From: an uncultured Sediminibacterium sp.
GTDB lineage: Bacteria; Bacteroidota; Bacteroidia; Chitinophagales; Chitinophagaceae
Assembly: GCF_946481145.1 (NCBI RefSeq)
Contig: NZ_CAMLMJ010000019.1
Location: 26,817-90,816 of the forward strand
Direction of reading: 5' to 3'
DNA length: 64,000 nt
The notes beneath the pieces were generated by a model, which did no database searches, was not told where the DNA came from, and was given only the letters and a program-made list of their open reading frames with translations. Below are positions 52,776 to 61,403 of the stretch, piece by piece. Made by a program: the position numbers and the translations under genes. Every line of letters starts with the position of its first letter. Within the stretch, counting starts at the first letter, position 1.

Positions 52776-53957
52776 TTAAAATTGGTACAACTGTTTAGCG
52801 GTATCCAGGTATTTTTTTTCAGAATACTGATCGAGATATTGCCGGTAAACATTGTCAGATAAACGATTGTGTTCATCTGTATTTTGCGCCTCAAATATAT
52901 TAATAACTGCTAAAAGACTGCTGATATTACCGGCTTCGTATAAATAGCCTGTTTTGCCGTTTTCAATCATCCTGGCTGTATTTTCCGAACCCGCTGCAAT
53001 AGTGATGGTTCCGGTACTTTGGGCCTCAATGATGGTCATAGGCATACCTTCCAGCCATAAAGAGGGAAAGATCAGTGCCTTGCATTGGGCATATAAGCGA
53101 AAAATTTCCTCCTGTAATAGTGCTCCTCTGTAATCAATATTTGCTGTTTTATTTTTTTGTACAAAATTGGCCAGTTCTCCGTTTCCTACAACCACCAGCT
53201 TTTTACCTGATTCTTTAAAAGCTTCAATAAGGTGTTCAATTCCTTTTTCTTTGCTTAACCTGCCAACATACAAATAGAAGTCGCCCCTTTTACTATAATC
53301 TGTTTTAGTACTATGTAAATTTTGCCCGATGATATTGGGCTTATAAATAATTTTCTCTTTGGAAATACCGATATCATTAAGCAGGATAGCCTGATAAGGA
53401 TTGATAACGACAAATTTGTCCAATTTTTTTTTCCAGGTGCCTGTTGTCCGGTGAAAAAAAGTTGCTTTTGCTAAGGCATAAGAAGAAAGTTTGGACGACT
53501 TAAAACATTTTTCTGCAATCCCTTTATTAAAGTGTTTATTGGTATGACATTCCATGCAGATATGACCGTTGCGAAAGAAAATGCCATTCAAACAAAACTG
53601 GCGATAATTGTGTAAGGTAAATACGGTGTTCGCACCCGCTAATTTAGCGGCCCAAAATATAGAAGGAGAGGCAGTGTAGAAAAAATTATGAACATGTACT
53701 ACCGATATTTTTTTACGCTTTACCAGGAAAAAAATTTCAATAAAGCTGAAGGGATTAAAAAAGAGAAAAACTGGTGCCAGCAAAATGTTAAGAGGCTTTT
53801 TATTGAGTAGTTCATTAGTGTATGTTTTTAAATGAACCATATATCCGTTTCTTTTGAGGATAGCTATTTCATGCTCAACAACAGAGTCTTCTCCTCCTTT
53901 CTGCAGGTATTTATTATGGATGAATAGAATATTATGTTTTATGCTTTCTTTGTTCAT
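52776..53957 (-). CDS. GT4 glycosyltransferase with four-cysteine insert
   Basis: GT4 enzyme: N-terminal NILFIHNKYLQKGGEDSVV, HVHNFFYTASPSIFWAAK, then FTLHNYRQFCLNGIFF with a cluster of cysteines (C-L-N-G..., CMEC, then a fourth after ~14 residues) typical of one GT4 branch and possibly a metal site. The donor domain has YVGRLSKEKGIEHLIEAF and the E-x7-E motif EGMPMTIIEAQ. Ten bases before its ATG begins a perfect 7 x 7 tandem repeat, and the previous gene of the cluster ends 595 bp away, so it needs its own promoter in that gap. Confidence 0.88.
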   Translation of the reverse strand: MNKESIKHNILFIHNKYLQKGGEDSVVEHEIAILKRNGYMVHLKTYTNELLNKKPLNILLAPVFLFFNPFSFIEIFFLVKRKKISVVHVHNFFYTASPSIFWAAKLAGANTVFTLHNYRQFCLNGIFFRNGHICMECHTNKHFNKGIAEKCFKSSKLSSYALAKATFFHRTTGTWKKKLDKFVVINPYQAILLNDIGISKEKIIYKPNIIGQNLHSTKTDYSKRGDFYLYVGRLSKEKGIEHLIEAFKESGKKLVVVGNGELANFVQKNKTANIDYRGALLQEEIFRLYAQCKALIFPSLWLEGMPMTIIEAQSTGTITIAAGSENTARMIENGKTGYLYEAGNISSLLAVINIFEAQNTDEHNRLSDNVYRQYLDQYSEKKYLDTAKQLYQF

Positions 53958-53967
53958 TGACTTTTGG

Positions 53968-54016
53968 CTTCTAGCTTCTAGCTTCTAGCTTCTAGCTTCT
54001 AGCTTCTAGCTTCTAG
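53968..54016. repeat. Perfect tandem array of seven CTTCTAG units
   Basis: Seven identical 7-base units without mismatch. On the - strand (CTAGAAG x 7) it lies in the 5' leader of the GT4 gene, 10 bases before the ATG. The perfect identity suggests recent expansion. Stops occur in all frames, so it is not translated. Confidence 0.97.
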
Positions 54017-54110
54017 GTTTTTGGAGAAAGCAAGATACAAGTTAGATATGATTAGTTTAATATCCTGCCATAGAATATATCAACATATATAGGCTTTGCT
54101 GGAAGCTGTT

Positions 54111-54175
54111 GTTGTTCGGTAAAAAGGCTTCTAGCTTTTTGCTATGAATTTACCATCCACAAACCTAAGCGTAGC
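54111..54175. repeat. Dispersed repeat, first half (split copy)
   Basis: Matches the start of the copies at 62477 and 63747: GTTGTT/GTTGTC, GGTAAAAA, GCTTCTAGC, TTTTTGCTAT, AATTTA-CCATCCACAA, then GCGTAG. The match stops where the hairpin-element block begins. Confidence 0.65.
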
Positions 54176-54214
54176 AATTTGTAAAAGAAGATTTATAAGT
54201 TACTTAGTTTTATA

Positions 54215-54266
54215 AGATCCTTCGTCGCAATTTCCGGCATAAAGCCGGAATACACCTCTGGATGAC
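54215..54266 (-). repeat. GTCATCC...GGATCT hairpin element, inverted copy
   Basis: On the - strand: GTCATCCAGAGGTGTATT, stem CCGGC / GCCGG around TTTAT, end GCGACGAAGGATCT. It faces the copy at 54340-54391 across a central palindrome. Confidence 0.82.
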
Positions 54267-54285
54267 TCTGATGGAGGGTAATAGT

Positions 54286-54318
54286 GCTTTTGTGATTGGC
54301 AAAGCCAATCACAAAAGC
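54286..54318. repeat. Perfect 15-3-15 inverted repeat (GATTGGC/GCCAATC family)
   Basis: GCTTTTGTGATTGGC, loop AAA, exact complement. Sister of 39984-40016; the differences in the arms are matched on both sides, so pairing is kept. Confidence 0.88.
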
Positions 54319-54339
54319 AGGTTCACTCTATTTGCCCAA

Positions 54340-54391
54340 GTCATCCTGAGGAGCATTCCGATCGCAGATCGGAAATTGCGACGAAGGATCT
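54340..54391 (+). repeat. GTCATCC...GGATCT hairpin element, direct copy
   Basis: GTCATCCTGAGGAGCATT, stem CCGATC / GATCGG around GCA, end GCGACGAAGGATCT. Same position relative to the palindrome 54286-54318 as the element 40039-40092 has to 39984-40016. Confidence 0.85.
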
Positions 54392-54458
54392 ATTAAGTGG
54401 TAGCTGGATGCATTATTTCTAAACAAGCACTTTTAAAGCCAACTTTTTTTAATAATTA

Positions 54459-54534
54459 CTTCGCAAGCCCTGTCATTTAATTCCATTAAAGCAGATAGTC
54501 TAAAATAACCGCTAATCCAGGCTAGCAGCTAGAG
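54459..54534. repeat. Dispersed repeat, second half (split copy), with heptamer array
   Basis: TTCGCAAGCCCTGTCATTTA as in the copies ending at 62674 and 63936, then a looser match to AATAGCAGAAAACC and AACC-GC, ending in GCTAGCA, GCTAGAG, which runs on as GCTAACA, GCTAGCA to 54548. Confidence 0.75.
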
Positions 54535-54548
54535 GCTAACAGCTAGCA
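54521..54548. repeat. Heptamer array GCTAGCA type, four units
   Basis: GCTAGCA, GCTAGAG, GCTAACA, GCTAGCA in register, ending five bases from the stop of the acyltransferase gene. The first three units in the same order occur at 62450-62470. Confidence 0.88.
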
Positions 54549-54552
54549 GCTT

Positions 54553-55638
54553 TTAACCTCCTACCTGCGACCCAAACCTCTTACGTAAACTGATAAAAGT
54601 GCGTTCTACCAAATAATAGGAGGCGAGAGTCATGATAATTGTCAGCGGCCAAAAAACCAGTTGCCATTGAAAGGAATGTTCTGTAGCATAACTGTTGGCA
54701 TATTTGGAGGCGATCCAATGAAAAAGGTATAGGCTATAACTTATATGTCCTATGAAAATGAATGGTTTGCTTTCGAGTACTTTTAAAGCTGGCTGTATAC
54801 CATGATAACCAAGTGCAGGGATAACCAATGCAAGTCCTAGTCCCTGGAAACTGAATATGAAAGTTTCCCTGAAAAAGCTATTTCTTATAGCTACAGAAAG
54901 AAACAACAAGAGCAGTCCGAACCAGATACTTTTTTTATTTTGTAGTATACGGAGGTACCAGCCGGGTTTAAGGTGATAATATAAAATAGAAGCAATACAT
55001 CCCCATAATATAGAGTCCATACGAGTGTGTGTAGAGAAGTAAACCCTACCTGTTACGTAAGAGATATCAGTTGGATTGGAAATATATAATTGTATCCTGG
55101 CCAGTAATGCTACTATGCAAAGAAGGAATAAGCATTGCAGGAATGACTGTAGTTTTGCTAATCCATTTTTCAGGAAGAGTGAGAGTAATAACGGAAAAAA
55201 GAGGTAGAAATGTTCTTCAACAGACAATGACCAAAGTATATCGAGCATTCTTTTGCAATCTGTAACGGGGACTCTTATCCAGCCAACATAATAATTGGTA
55301 TAGTAGAACAAGGCACTCAAAACATCGTTTAAAGGGAGTGGACAGTCTAATATGCGTGAAAATAAGAGTCCTGTTAAGATCATTGCGATCAAGGCAGGGT
55401 AGAGTCGAAAAAAACGACGCAGGTAAAAATTTTTCATCTGAATACGACCTTTCCCGATTCTTTCTTCCAGTAATAATTTTGTTATTAAGAATCCACTGAT
55501 AAAGAAAAATAGGGTAACGCCAAACTTGCCGGGAATAATATTCCCCAATCCAGCATGTGATAGTACAACGATAAGAATTGCCATACCTCTGCAGCCATCT
55601 ATATAGGGTATATAGTTAGATTTTGATGGGTTACTCAT
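54553..55638 (-). CDS. Membrane acyltransferase, acyltransferase-3 family (OafA-like)
   Basis: Integral membrane O-acyltransferase with about ten hydrophobic helices. The family N-terminal signature is seen as YIDGCRGMAILIVVLSHAG (~12-30) with the histidine in LSHAG; helix 2 carries GVTLFFFISGFLITKLL, and an RRFFRLYPAL motif follows. Length 361 is usual. Predicted to O-acetylate the region C glycan in the membrane or periplasm. It overlaps the upstream GT4 gene by 8 bases. Confidence 0.9.
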   Translation of the reverse strand: MSNPSKSNYIPYIDGCRGMAILIVVLSHAGLGNIIPGKFGVTLFFFISGFLITKLLLEERIGKGRIQMKNFYLRRFFRLYPALIAMILTGLLFSRILDCPLPLNDVLSALFYYTNYYVGWIRVPVTDCKRMLDILWSLSVEEHFYLFFPLLLSLFLKNGLAKLQSFLQCLFLLCIVALLARIQLYISNPTDISYVTGRVYFSTHTRMDSILWGCIASILYYHLKPGWYLRILQNKKSIWFGLLLLFLSVAIRNSFFRETFIFSFQGLGLALVIPALGYHGIQPALKVLESKPFIFIGHISYSLYLFHWIASKYANSYATEHSFQWQLVFWPLTIIMTLASYYLVERTFISLRKRFGSQVGG

Positions 55639-56770
55639 CGGCTACAGTTTTTTTAAACAGTGATTTAAATGCATTGGCTGTTTTTTCTGTTGAAAAAAGA
55701 GCCAGTCTTTCTTTTCCTTTTATAATCAGTGATTCCCTGAGTTGGGGATCTTGTATCAGGTTATGGATGGTTTGATAAATTTCATGGGTGTTATAGGGAT
55801 CGAAAGAAAGTACGGCATCCCCTCCAACTTCAGGTAAAGCGGTATTATTGGCTACCAATACGGGAAGATTATATTGAAATGCTTCGAGTATGGGAATGCC
55901 GAATCCTTCATTAAAAGAAGGGAATACGTACATGTTTGCATGCTGATAAACATAAGACAGTTCATCATCTGTAAGGTAACCTGTGCAGATAATGCGGTCT
56001 TTTACGCCAGACTTTTCAATGGCATCCTGTATTTGAGCTGTATTATCGGAATATAGTTTGCCATTGCCTTTACCCACCAGCACAAGGTGGTGGGTGGTAT
56101 TACCATTTTCACATAGTAGCCGGAAGGCATCAATTAGTCTGGGTATATTTTTTCTTTTTTCAAGCACGCCAACATGAAGGATATAAGGGAAGTTGGTAAG
56201 TGTTTGTAAAGCGGGTGTAATAGGTTTATCGGATAAGGTTTGCTGAAGTTGTTTAGGGCTGTTGTAAATCGTTACAATTTTTTCCAGTGGAATACCTGAA
56301 TGAGTGTGAATGCTATGTCGCGCGAAATCACTGACTGTTACTACGTAGCGACATTTACGTGCGGCGGATACAGCAAACAGGTGGAATATTTTTAGCCATA
56401 GTTTATTGTAATGCGATGGGTATTCAAAAAAGAAAGCATCGTGAAAAGTTACCAGGGTTTTAAATCGCAGGTGAATGAGTGGTGCAAAATAATCGCCACA
56501 GAAAACGATGTCACAACCTTTTATAAATGCTTTTAAGGGCAATGCGACCTGTTTCCAGTATTGGAACAGAACATGTTCAAGCATTAACCTTATTTTATTT
56601 TTACCACTGTAAATGGGGAGGGAAGAGTCGAGGAAAACAAATTCGAAATCCGGATCCGCTTGTTTTTTAAGGTAGTTGCACAGTTCTTCCATTACGGTTT
56701 TCTGCCCCGTTTTAGCTACGCGAAGATCTCTTATATCGATGCCTACTTTAATTTTTCCCGGAAGCTTCAT
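55631..56770 (-). CDS. GT4 glycosyltransferase
   Basis: GT4 enzyme of the WbpX/mannosyltransferase-like sort: N-terminal KVGIDIRDLRVAKTGQ, LVTFHDAFFFEYP, HVGVLEKRKNIPRLIDAF at the domain junction, and FPSFNEGFGIPILEAFQYNLPVL with an intact E-x7-E. Length 379 is normal. It overlaps the wzy 3' end by 23 bases and the acyltransferase start by 8, so the three form one translational unit. Donor unknown. Confidence 0.9.
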   Translation of the reverse strand: MKLPGKIKVGIDIRDLRVAKTGQKTVMEELCNYLKKQADPDFEFVFLDSSLPIYSGKNKIRLMLEHVLFQYWKQVALPLKAFIKGCDIVFCGDYFAPLIHLRFKTLVTFHDAFFFEYPSHYNKLWLKIFHLFAVSAARKCRYVVTVSDFARHSIHTHSGIPLEKIVTIYNSPKQLQQTLSDKPITPALQTLTNFPYILHVGVLEKRKNIPRLIDAFRLLCENGNTTHHLVLVGKGNGKLYSDNTAQIQDAIEKSGVKDRIICTGYLTDDELSYVYQHANMYVFPSFNEGFGIPILEAFQYNLPVLVANNTALPEVGGDAVLSFDPYNTHEIYQTIHNLIQDPQLRESLIIKGKERLALFSTEKTANAFKSLFKKTVADE

Positions 56771-58169
56771 GTTTGGAAGATAAGGACGTTTCTGCTGAAT
56801 ATTGGTTCATGCTTATCAGTAAACCTGTACAGAACCAGGTGATATAAGCAATGTAAATATAAGATTCGATATTGGCAGTGAACATGGGGATAAGTAAGCC
56901 TGCTTTTACGAGTAAGAGTGCAAGTGCAAGTTTTCTTTGTTTTCCGCTTGTTTTTTTAAAAGTTCTGAAACAGGTGCTTATGGTATAAGCATAGAGTAGT
57001 ATGTAGATTAACACAGCAATAATACCTGTTTGAACACCAATGATCAATAGTTGATTTTCTCCACCAATATTAGAACCGGTTTCTGTTGAAACTCGCCCGG
57101 CCATGCCCAATCCAAGTCCCATCGGATGCTTGCCAATAGCTTCCAGCCCATCGAGCCACTGAAACACGTGATAAGCACTTGAAGGGTCACTGAAATCAAT
57201 AGTGGTTATAATCAAATCGTAGATATCACCACTCAGCCAGAACATTACAAAAAGGGTAATAAAAATAACTCCGTAATGAAATATGCGTAAAGCTTTTTTT
57301 CTTTCGGTAATAAGAAAATAGATATAAAGTATAATAAAATAGCTTGCGAATGATGCTCTTGAGAAGGCAAAGATGATCGATAAAACGGTCATGGCAAATG
57401 CGATGATAATAAACCAGTTGAGTTTGATTTTATTTTTGTCATGGGTAACAAGAGCAGCAATTACTGAAATAGTAAAAAGTGTATTGGTTCCCAGTTCAAG
57501 TGGCCCACCGAAAAAACTCGCAAATCTTTTAATACCATTGGCTGTTTCGAAGGTCCAGCTAAGTCCATAGCTACCGGAAGCCTCTTGTCCGAAATAGGCA
57601 TAGTTGAATTCTGCGTAGCCGGTAAAAACTTGCAGGTGTTGATTGGTATATACTTCGCCGATCAGTACAATGGTAGACAGTATTGCAATAAGACAGATAT
57701 ATTGAAAGTACCTGTTAAGATTTATGGAGGTAGGGTCGGCAAGTCTTCCGGTGAAATATACAAAGGGAAAGAAGGAGAGGCTTTTAAAGGCAAGTAGTTT
57801 TTCTTTGAGAGAAAAATCGCCAAGCGGCAATACAATATAGATAGTGGTAATGACTACGAATGAAATTGCTAGGTAATCGACCGGGTGCAAAACCAGTTTC
57901 TTTTTTCTATTGAATAAGAGTATGCCCAGTGCTGTAAGTACAATAATTTCTTTGAAAGATTGCATTACTGCAACGATAGGCTCGAAGCCCAGTATAAATG
58001 CCGAAGAAAGGGAAGTTATATAGATGGGTAATCCAAGTATAAAAAACAGGAGTATCTTATCTGTTTCTTTATGAAGAACCTTATAAAGGGCAATTAAAAA
58101 TGAAACGATGTATATGCATGGAAAAATAAACATATACAGTGTTGTTTTTTTGTTTTTAGTAAGGTGCAA
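56748..58169 (-). CDS. wzy: O-antigen polymerase/ligase-like membrane protein (Wzy), second copy
   Basis: Polytopic membrane protein, 473 residues, roughly 12 hydrophobic helices. A large outer loop near 325-375 contains DFSDPSSAYHVFQWLDGLEAI and HPMGLGLGMAGRVS, the kind of loop seen in Wzy_C/O-antigen ligase proteins. With Wzx at 60104 and Wzz at 49678 it should polymerise the second glycan. It is unrelated in detail to the Wzy at 19995, as usual for polymerases of different repeat units. 27 bp separate it from the SDR gene upstream. Confidence 0.85.
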   Translation of the reverse strand: MHLTKNKKTTLYMFIFPCIYIVSFLIALYKVLHKETDKILLFFILGLPIYITSLSSAFILGFEPIVAVMQSFKEIIVLTALGILLFNRKKKLVLHPVDYLAISFVVITTIYIVLPLGDFSLKEKLLAFKSLSFFPFVYFTGRLADPTSINLNRYFQYICLIAILSTIVLIGEVYTNQHLQVFTGYAEFNYAYFGQEASGSYGLSWTFETANGIKRFASFFGGPLELGTNTLFTISVIAALVTHDKNKIKLNWFIIIAFAMTVLSIIFAFSRASFASYFIILYIYFLITERKKALRIFHYGVIFITLFVMFWLSGDIYDLIITTIDFSDPSSAYHVFQWLDGLEAIGKHPMGLGLGMAGRVSTETGSNIGGENQLLIIGVQTGIIAVLIYILLYAYTISTCFRTFKKTSGKQRKLALALLLVKAGLLIPMFTANIESYIYIAYITWFCTGLLISMNQYSAETSLSSKHEASGKN

Positions 58170-58196
58170 ATATTACACTAAGCATTAACGGTCCGG

Positions 58197-59192
58197 TTAT
58201 TTTTTCCAGAATTGGTATATTCCTTTTTCCAGTTCATATTGTCCCCATTCCATTCTTGCTCTAATGGGTTGTTGTTTTGCCCACTCCCACATTTGTATAA
58301 GTCCCTCTTTTAAATTTGTTTGATCCTGGTATCCGAGAATGGATACTGATTTTTGGTAGGTAGAAAAAGCGTTTTGAACTTCATGTCTTTGTTCCAGGAA
58401 AGCAATTTCAGCTCCGCCCACCACTTCACGGAGTAATTCGGCTGCTTCAACTATTTTGGTTTCCACGCTGCTGCCCACATTGATAATCTGTTTAGCTGCT
58501 GCTGCTTCAACTGCTGCTGACCATAGTGGTTTTAGGCAATCATCCACACAACTGAAAGCCCGTTGTTGCTGTCCATCTCCGAAGATGGTAAAAGGCTGGT
58601 TATTGAGTTTTTGGTACATCCAGATACCCAGTACATTTCTGTATTTATCCCAGATATTCTGGTTGCGACCATAAACATTATGCGGCCTTATGATGCACCA
58701 GTCGAGCCCATGTTGTTCACCGGCGATTTGGATGTCCATTTCACAGGCATATTTTGCAACGCCATAAGGATCTACCGGGCAAGGTGTATGTGCTTCATCG
58801 AAAGGAGGGGTACCATTACCATAAACGGCCATGCTGGAGGTAAATATGAGTCTTTTCACATCATATTTAATGCAGACATTGATGATGGAAGCCGTTGCAA
58901 CCAGGTTATTGGTATAGTTGAATTTTCTTATAAACGGACTTAATCCTTCTGCGGCATAGGCAGCAAAATGGTAAACATAAGTGATATTATTGCCTTCGAA
59001 AATGTCGTCGAGAGAATCGGTAGCGAGGTCGCGGTTGAAAAACTGAACAGAAGAGTGTATGTTTTCAAGGTAACCGCCGCTGAGGTTATCAACTCCGATA
59101 ATGGTATAATCGGGTTGGTTTTCTACCAGCCATTCAGCCATCCTTGAACCAATCAAACCTCCAACGCCTGTAATCAGTATTGCCTTCATCAT
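58197..59192 (-). CDS. NAD-dependent nucleotide-sugar epimerase (GalE-like SDR)
   Basis: Extended SDR with TGVGGLIG at 8-15, FTSSMAVYGNG (~117-127) and Y143-x3-K147 in YGVAKYACE. Substrate-side IRPHNVYGRNQ and a CVDDCL segment are present. Closest in look to UDP-glucose/UDP-GlcNAc 4-epimerases, giving UDP-Gal or UDP-GalNAc for the second glycan. Two ATGs in tandem start it, one base after the GT2 stop. Exact sugar unresolved. Confidence 0.87.
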   Translation of the reverse strand: MMKAILITGVGGLIGSRMAEWLVENQPDYTIIGVDNLSGGYLENIHSSVQFFNRDLATDSLDDIFEGNNITYVYHFAAYAAEGLSPFIRKFNYTNNLVATASIINVCIKYDVKRLIFTSSMAVYGNGTPPFDEAHTPCPVDPYGVAKYACEMDIQIAGEQHGLDWCIIRPHNVYGRNQNIWDKYRNVLGIWMYQKLNNQPFTIFGDGQQQRAFSCVDDCLKPLWSAAVEAAAAKQIINVGSSVETKIVEAAELLREVVGGAEIAFLEQRHEVQNAFSTYQKSVSILGYQDQTNLKEGLIQMWEWAKQQPIRARMEWGQYELEKGIYQFWKK

Positions 59193-59193
59193 A

Positions 59194-60114
59194 TTATTTG
59201 TATTGCACGCTCCCTGTCAGGCCATCTTTTACAGCTTTGACTACTGAAGCCAGTTTTTTGAACCTAAAACGCAGTGCAAAATAAAACAATACAGCAAGGG
59301 TATAAAAAAAATTATATACTATAACAGTTGGGGCATAAATCAATGGTGTATATTGTTTTAGGAGCCAGATTCTGTTCCTGAAATTGAGGTAATGTACGAT
59401 AGGGTTCACAAAACCCTCTTTTCCTTTGGTTTTGGTCTTATTGGACACACCCGCTATATGGTAAATTACAGATCCGGGATGATAGATGAGTTTTGATCCG
59501 GTTTTTTTTATCCTGAATGAAAGGTCAACATCTTCGTAATAAATAAAGAAATTTTTTGCCAGAAAACCTGTCTCTTTGAGTATGCTGTTACGGGTAAGTA
59601 AGCAGCAGCCTGTTATCCAGTCTACTTCTTTAATGACCTCATGTTTTTTTTCCGGAACCTTTCCGTGACCGCTTGTATATGCAATGCCCAGAATTCTGTT
59701 GAAATAAGATCCGCCATCCCAGAGTATTGACCTGTTATGATGGTAATAAATTTTTGGTTGAATAGCGCCGGTCTCCGGGTGTTCATCCATATACCCGGTA
59801 AGTATCTCGAGGAAATCGGGTGCTACTTCCGTATCATTGTTTAATAACATGGAATAGGTGTATGCTTGTTGCAATGAATACGTCAGACCGAGATTATTGC
59901 CACCTGTAAAACCAAGATTGGTATCAGATTCAATAAGTATGATATTCGGATGAGTGGCTTTTAGTTTTTTACCTGATTCATCTGCAGAACCATTGTCAAC
60001 AACAATGATGTCGAAATCTTTTTGTATCAACTGATTTAAGGATAAGATACATTGGTGGGTATATTCGAAACTGTTCCAGTTAACCAGTATAATAGCTGTT
60101 TTCTTATGCTCCAT
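59194..60114 (-). CDS. GT2 glycosyltransferase
   Basis: GT-A-fold family 2 enzyme, WbbL/rhamnosyltransferase-like: IILVNWNSFEYTHQCILSL at the N-terminus, VDNGSADESG, then SMLLNNDTEVAPDFLE with the metal-binding region, WITGCCLLTR and YYEDVDLSFRIK (acidic ED motif) before a C-terminal hydrophobic segment (~262-284). Length 306 is normal. It overlaps the wzx 3' end by 11 bases. The donor is not certain. Confidence 0.9.
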   Translation of the reverse strand: MEHKKTAIILVNWNSFEYTHQCILSLNQLIQKDFDIIVVDNGSADESGKKLKATHPNIILIESDTNLGFTGGNNLGLTYSLQQAYTYSMLLNNDTEVAPDFLEILTGYMDEHPETGAIQPKIYYHHNRSILWDGGSYFNRILGIAYTSGHGKVPEKKHEVIKEVDWITGCCLLTRNSILKETGFLAKNFFIYYEDVDLSFRIKKTGSKLIYHPGSVIYHIAGVSNKTKTKGKEGFVNPIVHYLNFRNRIWLLKQYTPLIYAPTVIVYNFFYTLAVLFYFALRFRFKKLASVVKAVKDGLTGSVQYK

Positions 60115-61378
60115 CCTGTTGCCTTTCAGATTTTCTGATAAAGTAAAGATATAGCGGGAGGCTGAAAATCTCTACAATAACCTGATAGTAGCCAAAAATG
60201 GCCTTATTGTTGAATTGGATAAAAATAAGTGACACGATTACCGAAATACCAAGTAAAACCATGGCTATAATAAAAATATAATGGTATTTGTTTTTTAATA
60301 ACAGGTCTACAACATTCATTGCATTTAGAGAAGCTATTAATGGAACCATGCAAATTGCCCTTGTATATATGATGGCGAGTTCATTATGTGTTTTTGTAAA
60401 TAAACCGACTATAAAAGGGGTGAAGATTAAAATTCCCGCCATCACTAATGAAAAAAACACGGCCATTAATTTATTCACCCGATTCCGGAATTGTTTCCAA
60501 CTGGCGATGTTTTCCTTATAAAGGTTCACGGCACGTGGAAAAATTGCTGTTGTGAATGCAATGATGAGCATCCTGAAAGCCCAAACTATTTTATCACAAA
60601 ATGAGTAGGCACCCAGCATCATTTTATCTCCTGTAAATGAAAGGGCAAATACAAAAAAAGATTGCTGCAATGAAGAAGACAGGTTATTCCCGACCAGGAA
60701 AAAATTCTTCCGGAAAAATTCCACTATATATACCCTGGGTACCAGGTACTGCGTAAGTTTATATTTTCTAATCAGGTAGATCGTAAGAATCAGATAAGCA
60801 ATTATATTGGTGATGCCAAGATAAAAGTTAACCCATATACCCAGCTCCGGACGGGTAACAAAAAGGTATATTAGAAATGCGGATGATGATTTGGATAATA
60901 AATTTGCGAGGTTGTAGCGGGATACTTTTTCAATACCCGCAAAAAAGAAAAAAGGGTTCAATACCTCTGCAAAAACAATGGTTAATGCAAACGGGAAATA
61001 CCTTACATGTGGAAAGTTGAATTGGTATAGAATGAAGAGTACAGGTAATGTAAGTAGAAATAAAAAAAACCTGCAATAATAAGCTGTGTAAAAAACAGCG
61101 GCAATTTTTTCCGGGTTATTTCTAAAAAGTGCAACATCTTTGATGCCCGACTGATTGGTGCCGTAATTAATGAACATGGCACCCAGGCTTCCATACGTAT
61201 TCGCAAGTATTACAATACCGAATTCTTCAAGTCCGGTTACATGTATAATTAGTGGGAAAAGTAAGAGTTGTATGATTGCATTCGACGCCTGAATAGAACC
61301 CAGGTGAAAGAAGCCGGATAGAAAACCAAGGTTTTGTTTTATCAGCAAAATAAATTTATTGCCTTGGTTCATGAGCAA
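60104..61378 (-). CDS. wzx: Wzx-type flippase, second copy
   Basis: Membrane protein of 424 residues with about 12 hydrophobic helices, related to polysaccharide-transport flippases (LPLIIHVTGLEEFGIVILANT near helix 2; FPRAVNLYKEN in the middle). It should flip the lipid-linked unit assembled by region C transferases. Shorter than and different from the Wzx at 16158. Together with the second Wzy, Wzz and export gene it completes a second Wzx/Wzy pathway in the window. Charged C-terminus RKSERQQDGA. Confidence 0.87.
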   Translation of the reverse strand: MLMNQGNKFILLIKQNLGFLSGFFHLGSIQASNAIIQLLLFPLIIHVTGLEEFGIVILANTYGSLGAMFINYGTNQSGIKDVALFRNNPEKIAAVFYTAYYCRFFLFLLTLPVLFILYQFNFPHVRYFPFALTIVFAEVLNPFFFFAGIEKVSRYNLANLLSKSSSAFLIYLFVTRPELGIWVNFYLGITNIIAYLILTIYLIRKYKLTQYLVPRVYIVEFFRKNFFLVGNNLSSSLQQSFFVFALSFTGDKMMLGAYSFCDKIVWAFRMLIIAFTTAIFPRAVNLYKENIASWKQFRNRVNKLMAVFFSLVMAGILIFTPFIVGLFTKTHNELAIIYTRAICMVPLIASLNAMNVVDLLLKNKYHYIFIIAMVLLGISVIVSLIFIQFNNKAIFGYYQVIVEIFSLPLYLYFIRKSERQQDGA

Positions 61379-61403
61379 ATATTGGATGATTATTATTAAT
61401 CGA

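Larger units (their letters stand above)
53958..54552. other. 595 bp gene-free gap with four repeat types
   Basis: Holds the perfect CTTCTAG array, the first half of the dispersed ~190 bp repeat (54111-54175), a pair of inverted hairpin elements around a 33-base palindrome (54215-54391), the second half of the dispersed repeat (54459-54534) and a heptamer array before the acyltransferase stop. It reads as if the hairpin pair sits within the dispersed repeat. No coding frame was accepted. No clear promoter was identified, although the GT4 gene downstream should have one. Confidence 0.8.

Noticed and set aside
54553..58169. tRNA or rRNA genes in the second cluster
   Set aside because: No cloverleaf or rRNA-like stretch was recognised here or elsewhere in the window by reading; a covariance search would be needed to exclude it fully.
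58563..58943. 126-codon plus-strand frame inside the GalE-like SDR gene
   Set aside because: Antisense shadow of a clear SDR; no domain seen.
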